The notes under the pieces are model-generated. The model searched no databases and was not told where the DNA came from. It saw nothing but the letters and a program-made list of their open reading frames with translations. DNA of 64,000 bases from Lentisalinibacter salinarum (GTDB lineage: Bacteria > Pseudomonadota > Gammaproteobacteria > Steroidobacterales > Woeseiaceae). This document shows positions 49,118-57,479 of the stretch, piece after piece (position 1 is the first letter of the stretch; the number at the start of each line of letters is the position of its first letter). Location: positions 930,001 through 994,000 of the forward strand of contig NZ_JAPDRH010000002.1 in NCBI RefSeq assembly GCF_040706555.1, in the 5' to 3' direction. Both the position numbers and the translations under genes were made by a program.

Positions 49118-49573
49118 TTAGGCCGCCAGCGGCGTCGGGTTCACCAGCCGCTCGAAGTCCGCGTAGGACATGCGGATCAGCTCGCTGTGGGAGCCGGCGT
49201 TGAAGGCGATCTCGTCGTCCTCCCTGAGCGCCGCCGAAACAAACACCTTCATGTCGTAGAGGTTGCCGAAGGGCGGCATCGCACCCGTCTCGCAGTCCGG
49301 GAAGCGTTCCTTGAACTCGTACTCGCCGGCGAGTTCCACCTCGTCGGCGCCCAGCGCCTCCTTCAGACGCGCGAGCTTCACGTGGTCCGAGGCCGGCACC
49401 ACGATCATCGCCAGTTCGCCGTCGATCTTCACCATCACCGTCTTCGCCAGTTCCTTGCCGGGGATGTGGGCCCGTTCGGCGATCTCCTGGGCGGTGAAGG
49501 CGGGTGAATGGCCGACGGTGACGTACTTGACGTTCTCCCGGTCGAGGAATTCCTTCAGTCTGGTAACAGGCAT
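49118..49573 (-). CDS. YbaK/ProX-type aminoacyl-tRNA deacylase domain protein
   Basis: A 151-residue YbaK/EbsC-fold protein: YVTVGHSPAFTAQEIAERAH, GKELAKTVMVK (conserved lysine), DHVKLARLKEALG, the loop TGAMPPFGNLYDMKVFVSAA and NAGSHSELIRMSYADFERLV. Such proteins hydrolyse mischarged aminoacyl-tRNA, e.g. Ala-tRNA-Pro or Cys-tRNA-Pro. Whether it is a ProXp-ala or YbaK-type specificity cannot be told by eye. Starts MPVTRLKEFLDRENV with GGAGACGGCC upstream. Confidence 0.9.
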   Translation of the reverse strand: MPVTRLKEFLDRENVKYVTVGHSPAFTAQEIAERAHIPGKELAKTVMVKIDGELAMIVVPASDHVKLARLKEALGADEVELAGEYEFKERFPDCETGAMPPFGNLYDMKVFVSAALREDDEIAFNAGSHSELIRMSYADFERLVNPTPLAA

Positions 49574-49691
49574 GGCCGTCTCCTTGTCTCCCGCGGGAAA
49601 CCGGGCAGGCCCGGGCCTGCCCGGACAGGAACAAGATAACGCGTTGTCCTGTCCCGGGAAACTCTCGGAATCTGCATATGGGCGGGGGGGC

Positions 49692-50291
49692 CTAGTCCGC
49701 CGCGTCGGCGGGTCGGTAGCTCGCGTAGTAGTTCACCACGGCGCCGATATCGCCGGCTTCCAGTTCCCCGAGTTCATGCGCCATGGCCGGCAGCAGGGCT
49801 TCCCGGTCGCCGGCGAGGTAGGCCTCGATGGCGTAGCGGAGATATTCCTTGCGCTGACCGTGCAGGGGGATACCGATGGCGTACTCCGCCTCCTCGCTGT
49901 CCGGCCGCATGTGGCAGGCGGCGCAGTGCTGGCGGTGCAGCGCGGCGCCCTCCTCCGCCAGCTTCTCGTCGTAAGGTTGGTTGAGAGCCTGACGCTCCTT
50001 CGCGCCGTAGTAGTTGGCGATATCGAACACCGTGTCCTCGTCGAGCTCCGCCACCGTCTCGCACATCTTCGGCTCCCGCACGCAGCGCCGCGCGCCGTCG
50101 ATGTAGGCGAAGACGGCCTCCTCGATGTGCCCGGCAGGTATGCCGGCGAGCACGGGGATCATGGGATCGCCCGTGCCCATTCCGTCCGCACCGTGGCATT
50201 CGGCGCAGGCGTCCACCGCGTCGGGCCTGGCCGCTGCGAGGACCGGGAGAGCTAGTAGTGCGAGCAGGCAGAAGCGGAATCGCTGATTCAT
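49692..50291 (-). CDS. Dihaem cytochrome c (c4-like), exported
   Basis: A 199-residue periplasmic protein with a signal peptide (MNQRFRFCLLALLALPVLAA), haem motifs CAECH (29-33) and CAACH (123-127) and later methionines as axial ligands (ALLPAMAHELG). The two-domain layout matches cytochrome c4/c-553 electron carriers. It probably donates electrons to a terminal oxidase. It lies downstream of the DUF2182 and DUF1326 genes on the same strand (86-bp gap) and may be co-expressed. Extra cysteines (CVREPKMCETV) are unusual for a c4. Confidence 0.88.
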   Translation of the reverse strand: MNQRFRFCLLALLALPVLAAARPDAVDACAECHGADGMGTGDPMIPVLAGIPAGHIEEAVFAYIDGARRCVREPKMCETVAELDEDTVFDIANYYGAKERQALNQPYDEKLAEEGAALHRQHCAACHMRPDSEEAEYAIGIPLHGQRKEYLRYAIEAYLAGDREALLPAMAHELGELEAGDIGAVVNYYASYRPADAAD

Positions 50292-50377
50292 GCCTGTACC
50301 CCCGAGACGTTGCTTCCCTTGTAAGACTTTAGGCGGGAAACGGCTGCAGTTGAATAAGGGGATGACGCTTGCCCCGC

Positions 50378-51145
50378 TCAGGAAGCCGCCAGCCCGGCGG
50401 CGGCGATGCCGCCGCCGGCGAGCAACAGCACCGCGCCCAGCGGCTCGCCGATGCGCCGGCCCCAGCTCGCATTCTTTTCCACCGCCATGATCAGCCCCAG
50501 CACGAACATCCACAGGAGGTTCGCGCTGGCCGCGGCGAACATGAGCAGCATCAGCGCCCAGCAGCAGCCGGCGCAGAACAGCCCGTGGTCGACGCCGATG
50601 CGCCAGGCCCGGCGGGCATCTCCAGTGCCCGCGCTCCAGCGCGACAGGACGAAGCCCAGCGGGGCACGGCATTGCTCCAGGCAGCGGTACTTCAGCGCCG
50701 AGAACTGGAAGGCACCGGCCAGCAGGAACAGGCCGGCGGCGGGCGCCCAGACCGGCAGCGGCAACTCCAGCAGACCGAACGCCTGGCCGGCAGCAAAGAC
50801 GACCGCGCCGAGAATCGCCCAGACGACCAGATAGCCGCCCGTGAGGACGCCGACCAGGGCCGCCGCATGGCGCCGACGGCGCACCAGCCGGCGGAATATC
50901 TCGACGAGGGGAAACGTGCTCGGCAGCATCATGGCCACGGTCATGAGCGTCCAGCCCACCACGAACGCCACGGCCGTCACCGTCAGCGGCTGGGCGTGGC
51001 CGGCGTGGGCGTGCGCGCCGCCGTGGGCATGGAACAGGGCGCCCCACGGCGTCCGTTCCAGCCACCACAGCAACGCCCACGCGACCGCGACGGTGCCGCC
51101 GAGCGCGACTGCGAGCCAGCTCTGATACCGGGTGTTCGGGTTCAT
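50378..51145 (-). CDS. DUF2182 integral membrane protein (metal-binding type)
   Basis: A 255-residue protein with six to seven membrane segments. Family features: WTLMTVAMMLPSTFPLVEIF, FQFSALKYRCLEQCRAPLGF and DHGLFCAGCCWALMLLMFAA, with conserved cysteines; a His-rich loop (HAHGGAHAHAGHAQ) suggests metal binding. DUF2182 proteins often pair with DUF1326, as here. Role in metal or cytochrome assembly is suspected for the family but unproven. Starts with ATG 54 bp after the DUF1326 stop. Confidence 0.88.
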   Translation of the reverse strand: MNPNTRYQSWLAVALGGTVAVAWALLWWLERTPWGALFHAHGGAHAHAGHAQPLTVTAVAFVVGWTLMTVAMMLPSTFPLVEIFRRLVRRRRHAAALVGVLTGGYLVVWAILGAVVFAAGQAFGLLELPLPVWAPAAGLFLLAGAFQFSALKYRCLEQCRAPLGFVLSRWSAGTGDARRAWRIGVDHGLFCAGCCWALMLLMFAAASANLLWMFVLGLIMAVEKNASWGRRIGEPLGAVLLLAGGGIAAAGLAAS

Positions 51146-51199
51146 GCGACGACCATGCCGCGGCGCCCGCAGGCGGGCCGGGCGCGCGGTGCCGCCGGG

Positions 51200-51814
51200 T
51201 CAGGCGGCTTCGTCGTAGTCGAACACGAACGGGCCGGATATCGCGTTGTGGCCGGCGATGTCGATGTCCTGGCCCAGCTCCTCGCTCTTCTGGCGATAGC
51301 GGGTGGCCTTGCCGACGTAGGCGGGCGAGCCCGGGATGGTGGAGAAGACGGAACCCACGAGCTTCGTCGGTTCGCCGTTCGGCCCCACGTAGGGCTCGAG
51401 ATCCGCCTCGACGACGTCGCCGATTGTGAACCGGCCCTTGCCCTCTTCCACGTCGCAGACGATGGGCGCCCGGCGCACGTCGATGAGCTCGCCCACCAGC
51501 TGCGCGAGGTCGGCGATGGGCCCGCCGGCTTCGCCGAGGAAGACGCGGCGCAGCGCGGCCTCCTGTTCGTCGGTGGCCGTGTCGTTCAGATAGGCGATCT
51601 CCCGCCAGTTGCCGTCGAATACGTTGCCGGGGATGTGGACCACGCCGACCCAGGTCAGGCCGGAGACGTCCACGCCATCGATCTCGCCGCTGCGGATGTG
51701 GTAGGCCAGCGAGGAGTCGCAGGTACCGCCGTCCGGGTTCTCGCCCACCCAGCACGGGCACAGCGTCTCGCAGGTGCAGACCTCGAGGAGGTCACCTTCC
51801 AGGTGATAAGGCAT
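51200..51814 (-). CDS. DUF1326 domain protein
   Basis: A 204-residue cytosolic protein with the family start LEGDLLEVCTCETLCPCWVG (three-cysteine cluster plus one), CDSSLAYHIRSGEIDGVDVS and HNAISGPFVFDY at the end. The CxC...CxC cluster suggests metal or Fe-S binding. It pairs with DUF2182 across genomes, so a common function is likely. It probably heads the leftward operon with DUF2182 and the cytochrome c gene. Confidence 0.88.
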   Translation of the reverse strand: MPYHLEGDLLEVCTCETLCPCWVGENPDGGTCDSSLAYHIRSGEIDGVDVSGLTWVGVVHIPGNVFDGNWREIAYLNDTATDEQEAALRRVFLGEAGGPIADLAQLVGELIDVRRAPIVCDVEEGKGRFTIGDVVEADLEPYVGPNGEPTKLVGSVFSTIPGSPAYVGKATRYRQKSEELGQDIDIAGHNAISGPFVFDYDEAA

Positions 51815-51993
51815 TTGAATCTCTCCCCCGCGCGTCGCGGGAACCGCGCCTGGGCAGGTGAGTCCCGCGACGGATTACGCGGATTTGCGTGTGTATGCAA
51901 AAGGCTAACGCCGCGCCGTGGGGCAGGTCAAACGGGCCCGGCGCCGGATGTTAGCCTGCAGGTCACGTATCCGCATGCCACAGGAGCCCGACC

Positions 51994-52416
51994 ATGACTA
52001 TCCCTGTCTGGGTATTGCTCGCCTTCGCCGGTTGGACGCTGCTGACACTGACCACCACGGTCGGTGTGTACAGGTGGGGTCACATACTGACCGGGCGCGC
52101 GTCCGTCAGCGAATGGAACCCGGACGTGCCTCAGGGCAGCGACTGGTATCGCCGCGCGATGCGGGCCCACATGAACTGCGTGGAGAATCTGCCGGTCTAC
52201 GGCGCGATCGTGGTGGCGCTGATAGCCAGCGGCACGACCGGGCCGAGCCTCGACGTGCTGGCGATCGTGCTGATTGTCGCGCGGGTATGCCAGACGCTGC
52301 TGCACATCGGCACGAGGCCCGGCGAATTCACGGCGGGGCTGCGATTCACGTTCTTCTTCGTGCAGCTGGCCTGTATGGTGGCCATGGGCGGCATCGTGGT
52401 CGCCCGCGCCCTGTAA
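51994..52416 (+). CDS. MAPEG-family membrane protein
   Basis: A 140-residue protein with four membrane helices: TLLTLTTTVGVYRWGHILTG, the MAPEG signature RAMRAHMNCVENLPVYGAIV, VLAIVLIVARVCQTLLHIG and RFTFFFVQLACMVAMGGIVV. MAPEG proteins act in glutathione or lipid metabolism at membranes; bacterial roles are mostly unknown. CAGGAGCCCGACC lies before the ATG. Convergent with the DUF1330 gene. Confidence 0.9.
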   Translation: MTIPVWVLLAFAGWTLLTLTTTVGVYRWGHILTGRASVSEWNPDVPQGSDWYRRAMRAHMNCVENLPVYGAIVVALIASGTTGPSLDVLAIVLIVARVCQTLLHIGTRPGEFTAGLRFTFFFVQLACMVAMGGIVVARAL

Positions 52417-52445
52417 CGCAGGCACTCTGAAGCAGCCTCGGTGGA

Positions 52446-52865
52446 TCAGCCGCCGAAGCCCTCGCCCTCGTCCGCCTCGCTCATGCGGATGAGCCGGCTG
52501 TCGGCGACCGCGGCCTGGCGGTGCTTCACGGCCTCCCGGTAGTCCGGGTCGGTGACCATCTCGAGGAAGGCGCCGGCCGTCGGATAGCGGGCTACGAACA
52601 CCAGGTCCCAGTGCTTGTCCGATGGGCCGATCACCATCAGCTCCTGCTTCGCCCGCCAGACGATCTCGCCGCCAACGCGGCGGAAGATGGGGCCGCTGTC
52701 CCGGCCGTAGGCGGCGTAGGCCTCGGCGCCCGTGGCCTCGCGGCCATCCGGGTAGGCGGCTTTGTCGCGGAAGCGCAGGAAGTTCAGCATCAGTATGGGT
52801 TGGTCCCGCGGCAGGTCCTTGAAGGCTTCGAACTGGTCGCGTTCAGGGTCGATGTATCCGGTCAT
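52446..52865 (-). CDS. DUF1330 family protein
   Basis: A 139-residue ferredoxin-like protein: DQPILMLNFLRFRDKAAYPD, GREATGAEAYAAYGRDSGPI, VFVARYPTAGAFLEMVTDPD and YREAVKHRQAAVADSRLIRM, all DUF1330 blocks. The family forms dimeric alpha-beta barrels of unknown function. GGGAG is before the start chosen (MTGYIDPERD); an earlier ATG adds a non-conserved tail. Divergent from the ArsR gene. Confidence 0.88.
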   Translation of the reverse strand: MTGYIDPERDQFEAFKDLPRDQPILMLNFLRFRDKAAYPDGREATGAEAYAAYGRDSGPIFRRVGGEIVWRAKQELMVIGPSDKHWDLVFVARYPTAGAFLEMVTDPDYREAVKHRQAAVADSRLIRMSEADEGEGFGG

Positions 52866-52980
52866 GGCGCGGCTCCCACAGTCTGCAGAGCCGCGAGGAT
52901 AGCAGAGCGGCAACGCTGCGCCGGAATTGACGCAACGGGTTGTCGCCGATATTATTCACCGAAACGTATTAATTAATGCC

Positions 52981-53319
52981 ATGCGAACCAACGACGTTCT
53001 GGACAACACGATGATCGCCCTCGCCGATCCGGTGCGAAGACGCATCCTTCAGCGTCTGGAGGCGGGCGAGGCGCGGGTGACCGACCTGGCCGAGCCGTTC
53101 GACATCTCGCTCAACTCCGTCTCGAAGCACATCCGCCTGCTGGAGCGTGCCGGGCTGGTGCGGCGGCGGCGGGCCGGGCGGGAGCATTTTCTGTCGCTGG
53201 ATCCCGCGCCGCTGGATGCGGCCGCGGCGTGGATAGAGGAGCGGCGGCGATTCTGGGCCGGACGGCTGGATGCCCTGGAAGAGGCGATCGCGGCAGACGG
53301 GCACAACGCGGGGGAATGA
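52981..53319 (+). CDS. ArsR-family winged-helix regulator
   Basis: A 112-residue regulator: MIALADPVRRRILQRLEAGE, recognition helix FDISLNSVSKHIRLLERAGL and the wing VRRRRAGREHFLSLDPAPLD. No metal-binding cysteine pairs, so the effector is probably not a metal. The ATG was chosen over an upstream TTG; the sequence before it is AT-rich (ATTAATTAAT) and may hold an operator or promoter. Three bases separate it from the SRPBCC gene, an arrangement common for ArsR-AHSA1 pairs. Confidence 0.9.
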   Translation: MRTNDVLDNTMIALADPVRRRILQRLEAGEARVTDLAEPFDISLNSVSKHIRLLERAGLVRRRRAGREHFLSLDPAPLDAAAAWIEERRRFWAGRLDALEEAIAADGHNAGE

Positions 53320-53322
53320 AAC

Positions 53323-53856
53323 ATGAACGAGTACGGTGAATACCAGGTGCCAGGATGCATCCGCTTCGAGCGGTTGCTGAACGCGCCGGCCGACGTGGTC
53401 TGGGAGTATCTGGTGGATGCGGAGAAGCGCTCGCGCTGGCTGGCGGCCGGCGAGTTCGAGCTGCGCGCAGGGGGGCGGGCCGAGTTCGTGTTCCGCAACG
53501 GCGACCTCTGCCGGCCCGGTGACGAGCCACCCGAGAAGTACCGGTCGCTGTCCGCGGAGGTGCGGCTCGAGGGCCGTGTGCTGGAGGTGAACGCACCCTC
53601 GCGGCTCGTCCTCGAGTGGCCGTCGGATCAGGGTCCGCCGAGCATCGTGATTTTCGAGCTGGAGGCGCGGGGCGGCGAGACGCTGCTCACGCTGACGGAG
53701 ACCGGACTGGCCGCGCGCGGCGACCTGCTCGGTGCCGCCGCCGGCTGGCATGCCCATCTCGACATACTGGAGGCGCTGGCGAGCAGTGCCCCGCCGCCCT
53801 CGTTCTGGTCGAACCATACGCGGCTGGAAGCCGAGTACGGACTCCGGCTGTCCTGA
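53323..53856 (+). CDS. SRPBCC/AHSA1-type protein
   Basis: A 177-residue START-like domain: IRFERLLNAPADVVWEYLVD, SRWLAAGEFELRAGGRAEFV, SRLVLEWPSDQGPPSIVIFE and AAGWHAHLDILEALASSAPP. AHSA1-type proteins bind hydrophobic ligands or act as Hsp90-like cofactors. It is co-transcribed with the ArsR regulator, which likely controls it. Ligand unknown. Confidence 0.9.
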   Translation: MNEYGEYQVPGCIRFERLLNAPADVVWEYLVDAEKRSRWLAAGEFELRAGGRAEFVFRNGDLCRPGDEPPEKYRSLSAEVRLEGRVLEVNAPSRLVLEWPSDQGPPSIVIFELEARGGETLLTLTETGLAARGDLLGAAAGWHAHLDILEALASSAPPPSFWSNHTRLEAEYGLRLS

Positions 53857-53869
53857 GCAGCCGATCGGG

Positions 53870-56371
53870 TCAGTAGCCGTCGCCGATGGGTGAGCCCGGA
53901 GGCACCGTGGTCTCCGGCAGCTGTTCGACGTAGGCGGGGTCGTCGCCGAAACGCTCGATGTCCTGACGGGCGGCGGTGTAGGCGGCCCGCCAGCGCGCAT
54001 CCATTCGGCCATCCAGGCGGTCTTCGAGCCAGTCGTCGAGATTGTCTATAGCGCCGGTGGCGAGCATGCGCACGGCGGGGTCGGCGTCTTCGTCGGCGGC
54101 CAGGCGCATGAGGGCGTGCAGGGTCTGGCGGTTGGTACGCCGGTGGATGAGCCCTTCCATGCGATCGCGGCGGTCGGCATACCAGGTGGCTTGCAGCACG
54201 GCGTCGATGAGTTCGGCGAAGCCGGGCTGGTCGGCGTCGGCCGCGCGCTGGCGCTCCAGGCGGGCGGCGCGGGCGGGGTCGAGCAGCGCGGCCAGGGTGA
54301 GTGCCGCGGCGCTGTCGGCCGGCCCCGCCGGGTCGAACGTGTTGCCGGTCTCGCGCGGGAAGAGTTCGCGGTTGGGGGCATAGCCGGGCGGTCGTGGCGG
54401 GATGAGCTCGACGATGCGGTCCGGCAGTCGCAGGACGGCGGGGTCGAGCAGTGCGATGAGGGCGTCCATGGCGGCGCGCTGGCGCTGCGCGGGGACGCCC
54501 GCGCTGATGCGCTGGCCGTCGCCGCGGAGTGCGTAGTCGAAGTAGCGGCCGCCGATGAGTTTGGAGACCGCGCGGATCTGGTAGCGGTGCAGGAGGTACA
54601 TCGGCACGAGTACCTCTTCCAGCGTCGCCCAGGGGCGTCCGGGGCGGATGTTGCGCTCGCCGAAGCGCCGGAGCACGACGTCGCGGACGCGCAGGAGGTG
54701 TTCGAGTTCGGCGATGGCGTCTACGCCGTTGTCCCAGAGGTTGCCGTCCGGGTGCGGCGTGCCGGTGCCGCGGGCGTCGTCGTCGGCGACGTAGGCGTAG
54801 CGGGCGGCGGTCTCCGCCAGGATGCGGTCGCGTTCGGCTGCGGCACCGGTGCCTGGCGGGAAGTCCTGGTAGGCATAGAGGATGGCGCGTTCGTCCCAGT
54901 CGCCGATGCCGGTGTCGTAGGCGTCGGTGAGGTCGATGACGCCCTCGTCGGTGAGGCGGATCTGCGGGAAGGGGTAGTCCATGACCGAGGCGCGGTCCTG
55001 GGTGCTGGCGGCGAAGTTGTGCTCGATGCCGAGGGTGTGGCCGACCTCGTGGGCCGAGAGCTGGCGGATGCGGGCGAGGGCCATGGCGAGCATGGGGTCA
55101 TCGTCCGGGGCATAAGTTGGAAAAGTTTCGAGAGTTCGGTCCGGCACCTCATACGGTGCCAGGAGGCCCTCCGCGAGGAGGTAGTCCTGGCGTACGCGGA
55201 GTGAGCCGAGGGTGACGTGGCCCTTGATGATCTCGCCGGTGCGGGGGTCGAGAACGGAGGCGCCGTAGGACCAGCCGCGGGTGGAGCGGTGTACCCACTG
55301 GATGACGTTGTAGCGCACGTCCATGGGGTCGGCGTCTTCGGGCAGCAGCTCCACGCGGAAGGCGTCGCGGTAACCCGCCCCCTCGAAGGCCTGGTTCCAC
55401 CATGCGGCGCCCTCGATCAGGGCGCTGCGTACCGGCTCGGGCGCGCCCCGGTCGACGTAGTAGACGATGGGCTCCACCGGCTCGCTCATCGGCGCGGCCG
55501 GGTCCTGCTTCGCGAGCCGGTGGCGGCGCCCGTAGTTCACCAGTAACGGGTCGCTGATCCCGGTGGCGTAGTCCACGAAGCCGCCGTTGTCGTACGTCAG
55601 GCCGATGATGCCGCCGCGGGGATCGTAGGGCAGAGGCTCGTAGCCCGGCGGCGGCAGCCGCACGAAGGAATGGTGCAGGTGTACGGTGAAGCTGGTCGGA
55701 TCCGGTGCGACGGTGGGCAGCAACTCCCCCTCGGGCTTGCCGGTGAACGTGACCATGGCCTCGGTCTCGCTGTTGTCCGGGAAGGCCTTCGTGCGTGGCA
55801 GGTAGACGGCCGAGCGGTCGGCATCCACCGCATAGGTACCCTCCTCCATGTCCGCCAGGCGGCGGGCGATGCCGTGAGCGTCGCGGAGCAGGAACGGGGT
55901 GGCGTCCACGAACACTGCATCGTCGCGCTCGCCCAGCACCTCGAAGCCCCACAGGACCGAGGTGGCGAAGGACTCCGTGGTGGCGGCGCGTTCCGGGGCA
56001 TCGCCGTCGAGCGCCCGGTAGGCCAGATTGTGCTGAATCAGCAGCACGCGGGGACCGACCCGGCGGAGCTCGACCAGGCGCGTGGCGCCGAGCTGTCCCC
56101 GGTCCAGACCGATGTCGTTGGAGCCCACGCCCCGGGCCAGCGAGGACTGGTAGATGAAGGGTTCGTCGAAGGCATCCAGCGCGAGCACCAGGCGGCCGCC
56201 GTCCTCGTCCCAGTACATGTCGATGAAGCCGGGCATCGACTGCCACGCGTCTGTCGCGAGCGCCTCCGCGGTCTCCCCGGTGCGGTCGTCGGCAGGCTGG
56301 TCGGCGGCGAGGGCCGGGAAAGCGAGAGCCAGCAGTGTCAGCAGGGTCGGCGGCAGAAGGCGTGGTGTCAT
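53870..56371 (-). CDS. Exported zinc-dependent metalloprotease (DUF5117/DUF4953 type)
   Basis: An 833-residue protein with a signal peptide (MTPRLLPPTLLTLLALAFP). Motifs in order: DUF5117-type N-terminal domain (GFIDMYWDEDGGRLVLALDA), HHSFVRLPPPGYEPLPYDPR, and the zinc site HEVGHTLGIEHN (His441, His445, His451), a HExxHxxGxxH with metzincin character. A Met-turn-like ASVMDYPFP follows. About 20-30 residues before the zinc site, residues VPDRTLETFPT are encoded by a 35-bp repeat also present at the DUF72 start. Substrate unknown. Start chosen at the signal peptide; an upstream in-frame ATG was rejected. Confidence 0.9.
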   Translation of the reverse strand: MTPRLLPPTLLTLLALAFPALAADQPADDRTGETAEALATDAWQSMPGFIDMYWDEDGGRLVLALDAFDEPFIYQSSLARGVGSNDIGLDRGQLGATRLVELRRVGPRVLLIQHNLAYRALDGDAPERAATTESFATSVLWGFEVLGERDDAVFVDATPFLLRDAHGIARRLADMEEGTYAVDADRSAVYLPRTKAFPDNSETEAMVTFTGKPEGELLPTVAPDPTSFTVHLHHSFVRLPPPGYEPLPYDPRGGIIGLTYDNGGFVDYATGISDPLLVNYGRRHRLAKQDPAAPMSEPVEPIVYYVDRGAPEPVRSALIEGAAWWNQAFEGAGYRDAFRVELLPEDADPMDVRYNVIQWVHRSTRGWSYGASVLDPRTGEIIKGHVTLGSLRVRQDYLLAEGLLAPYEVPDRTLETFPTYAPDDDPMLAMALARIRQLSAHEVGHTLGIEHNFAASTQDRASVMDYPFPQIRLTDEGVIDLTDAYDTGIGDWDERAILYAYQDFPPGTGAAAERDRILAETAARYAYVADDDARGTGTPHPDGNLWDNGVDAIAELEHLLRVRDVVLRRFGERNIRPGRPWATLEEVLVPMYLLHRYQIRAVSKLIGGRYFDYALRGDGQRISAGVPAQRQRAAMDALIALLDPAVLRLPDRIVELIPPRPPGYAPNRELFPRETGNTFDPAGPADSAAALTLAALLDPARAARLERQRAADADQPGFAELIDAVLQATWYADRRDRMEGLIHRRTNRQTLHALMRLAADEDADPAVRMLATGAIDNLDDWLEDRLDGRMDARWRAAYTAARQDIERFGDDPAYVEQLPETTVPPGSPIGDGY
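55114..55148 (+). repeat. 35-bp dispersed repeat, copy A, inside a coding frame
   Basis: AAGTTGGAAAAGTT, five variable bases, AGTTCGGTCCGGCACC; identical to copy B at 32 of 35 positions. It is in frame in the metalloprotease gene and is followed by an inverted GGCACC/GGTGCC hairpin. Confidence 0.75.
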
Positions 56372-56480
56372 CGTTGTTCTCGTCGCATCGATCGGTCCGT
56401 TATCTTGCCCGAGAAAGGCGGCTGACTCATCATCGCCGCCAACGGTATCCGCTACGCCCCCTGACTCCCGTCGAGCAAAC

Positions 56481-56515
56481 AAGTTGGAAAAGTTGCAAAA
56501 GTTCGGTCCGGCACC
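56481..56515 (+). repeat. 35-bp dispersed repeat, copy B, at the DUF72 5' end
   Basis: Same 35 bases (three differences, clustered) as copy A. It supplies the first codons and the only possible starts (TTG) of the DUF72 gene. Confidence 0.75.
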
Positions 56516-57350
56516 GGAGTATCGGGTCGGGTTGCCGGCCTGGGCGTTTCCTGGCTGGAAAGGCCGCTACTGGGATGCGCGCCCGTCCCCGCTGGCGGAC
56601 TATGCCCGCTTCTTCGGCACGGTGGAGGGCAACACCACCTTCTATCGCATTCCGGAGGAGAAGACGGTGGCCGCGTGGCACGAGGGCGTCGCGGGACGCG
56701 ACTTCGAGTTCTGCTTCAAGCTGCCCCGCAGCGTCACCCACGAGCCGGCGCCCTCCCTGTCGGACCTCGACGCCTTCCTGCGGGCGATCGAGCCCCTCGG
56801 CGAGCACATCGGCCCGCTGCTCGTGCAGTTCCCGGCCACGGCCGGCCCGAAGGAGATCGCCGGCATGGAGACGGTGCTCTCCCGGCTTTCCCGCCAGTAC
56901 CGCTACGCCATCGAGGTGCGCCATCCCGCGTTCTTCTCCCGCCCGGAGCTGCTCGAGCCGCTGCTTGCCGAGCACGGCTGTGGCCGCGTCATGATGGACA
57001 GCAGGCCCATCTACCAGGGCGACACCGCACACCCGGAGGTGCAGCAGGCACTGCATGAGAAACCCGACGTGCCGGTGCTGGATACGGTCTACAACGGCCT
57101 CGCCTTCGTGCGCCTGGTGCTGCATCCCGATGCCGGCAGCAACGAGGTCTGGATGGCCGAGTGGTGCCGACGGGTGGCGGGCTACCTGCGGGCCGGACAG
57201 CGGGTCTACATGATGATCCACTGCCCGAACAATCTGCATTGCCCGCCGTTCGCACGCACCTTCCACGAGACGCTGCAGCGCGAGCCGGGCATGCGGGGGC
57301 TGCCGGCGCTGCCGCCCTGGCCGCTGCCACGCCAGGCGTCGCTCCTCTGA
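56484..57350 (+). CDS. DUF72 family protein
   Basis: A 288-residue DUF72 TIM-barrel-like protein: VGLPAWAFPGWKGRYW, FFGTVEGNTTFYRIPEEKTV, FEFCFKLPRSVTHEP, LLVQFPATAGPKEI and YMMIHCPNNLHCPPFA. Family function is unknown. No ATG exists at the proper place: the frame begins in a 35-bp repeat with TTG-GAA-AAG-TTG. I take the first TTG as start, with low certainty; the native start was perhaps displaced by the repeat. It is divergent from the metalloprotease gene. Confidence 0.82.
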   Translation: MEKLQKFGPAPEYRVGLPAWAFPGWKGRYWDARPSPLADYARFFGTVEGNTTFYRIPEEKTVAAWHEGVAGRDFEFCFKLPRSVTHEPAPSLSDLDAFLRAIEPLGEHIGPLLVQFPATAGPKEIAGMETVLSRLSRQYRYAIEVRHPAFFSRPELLEPLLAEHGCGRVMMDSRPIYQGDTAHPEVQQALHEKPDVPVLDTVYNGLAFVRLVLHPDAGSNEVWMAEWCRRVAGYLRAGQRVYMMIHCPNNLHCPPFARTFHETLQREPGMRGLPALPPWPLPRQASLL

Positions 57351-57479
57351 CCTGCCGCCATTACGTATTGCCGGCGCGGCGCCGGCTGGCCCAGCATGGT
57401 GGAGGCAGATAAACCGCGAGCGATTGATGGTTCGTCCCGCGCGCGGCAACGCCCGCGCGCCGTAATGTCGGGAGGAGAC

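Noticed and set aside
49692..51761. Extended frame fusing cytochrome c with upstream sequence
   Set aside because: The upstream part overlaps the DUF2182 and DUF1326 genes in another frame; the cytochrome starts at its own signal peptide.
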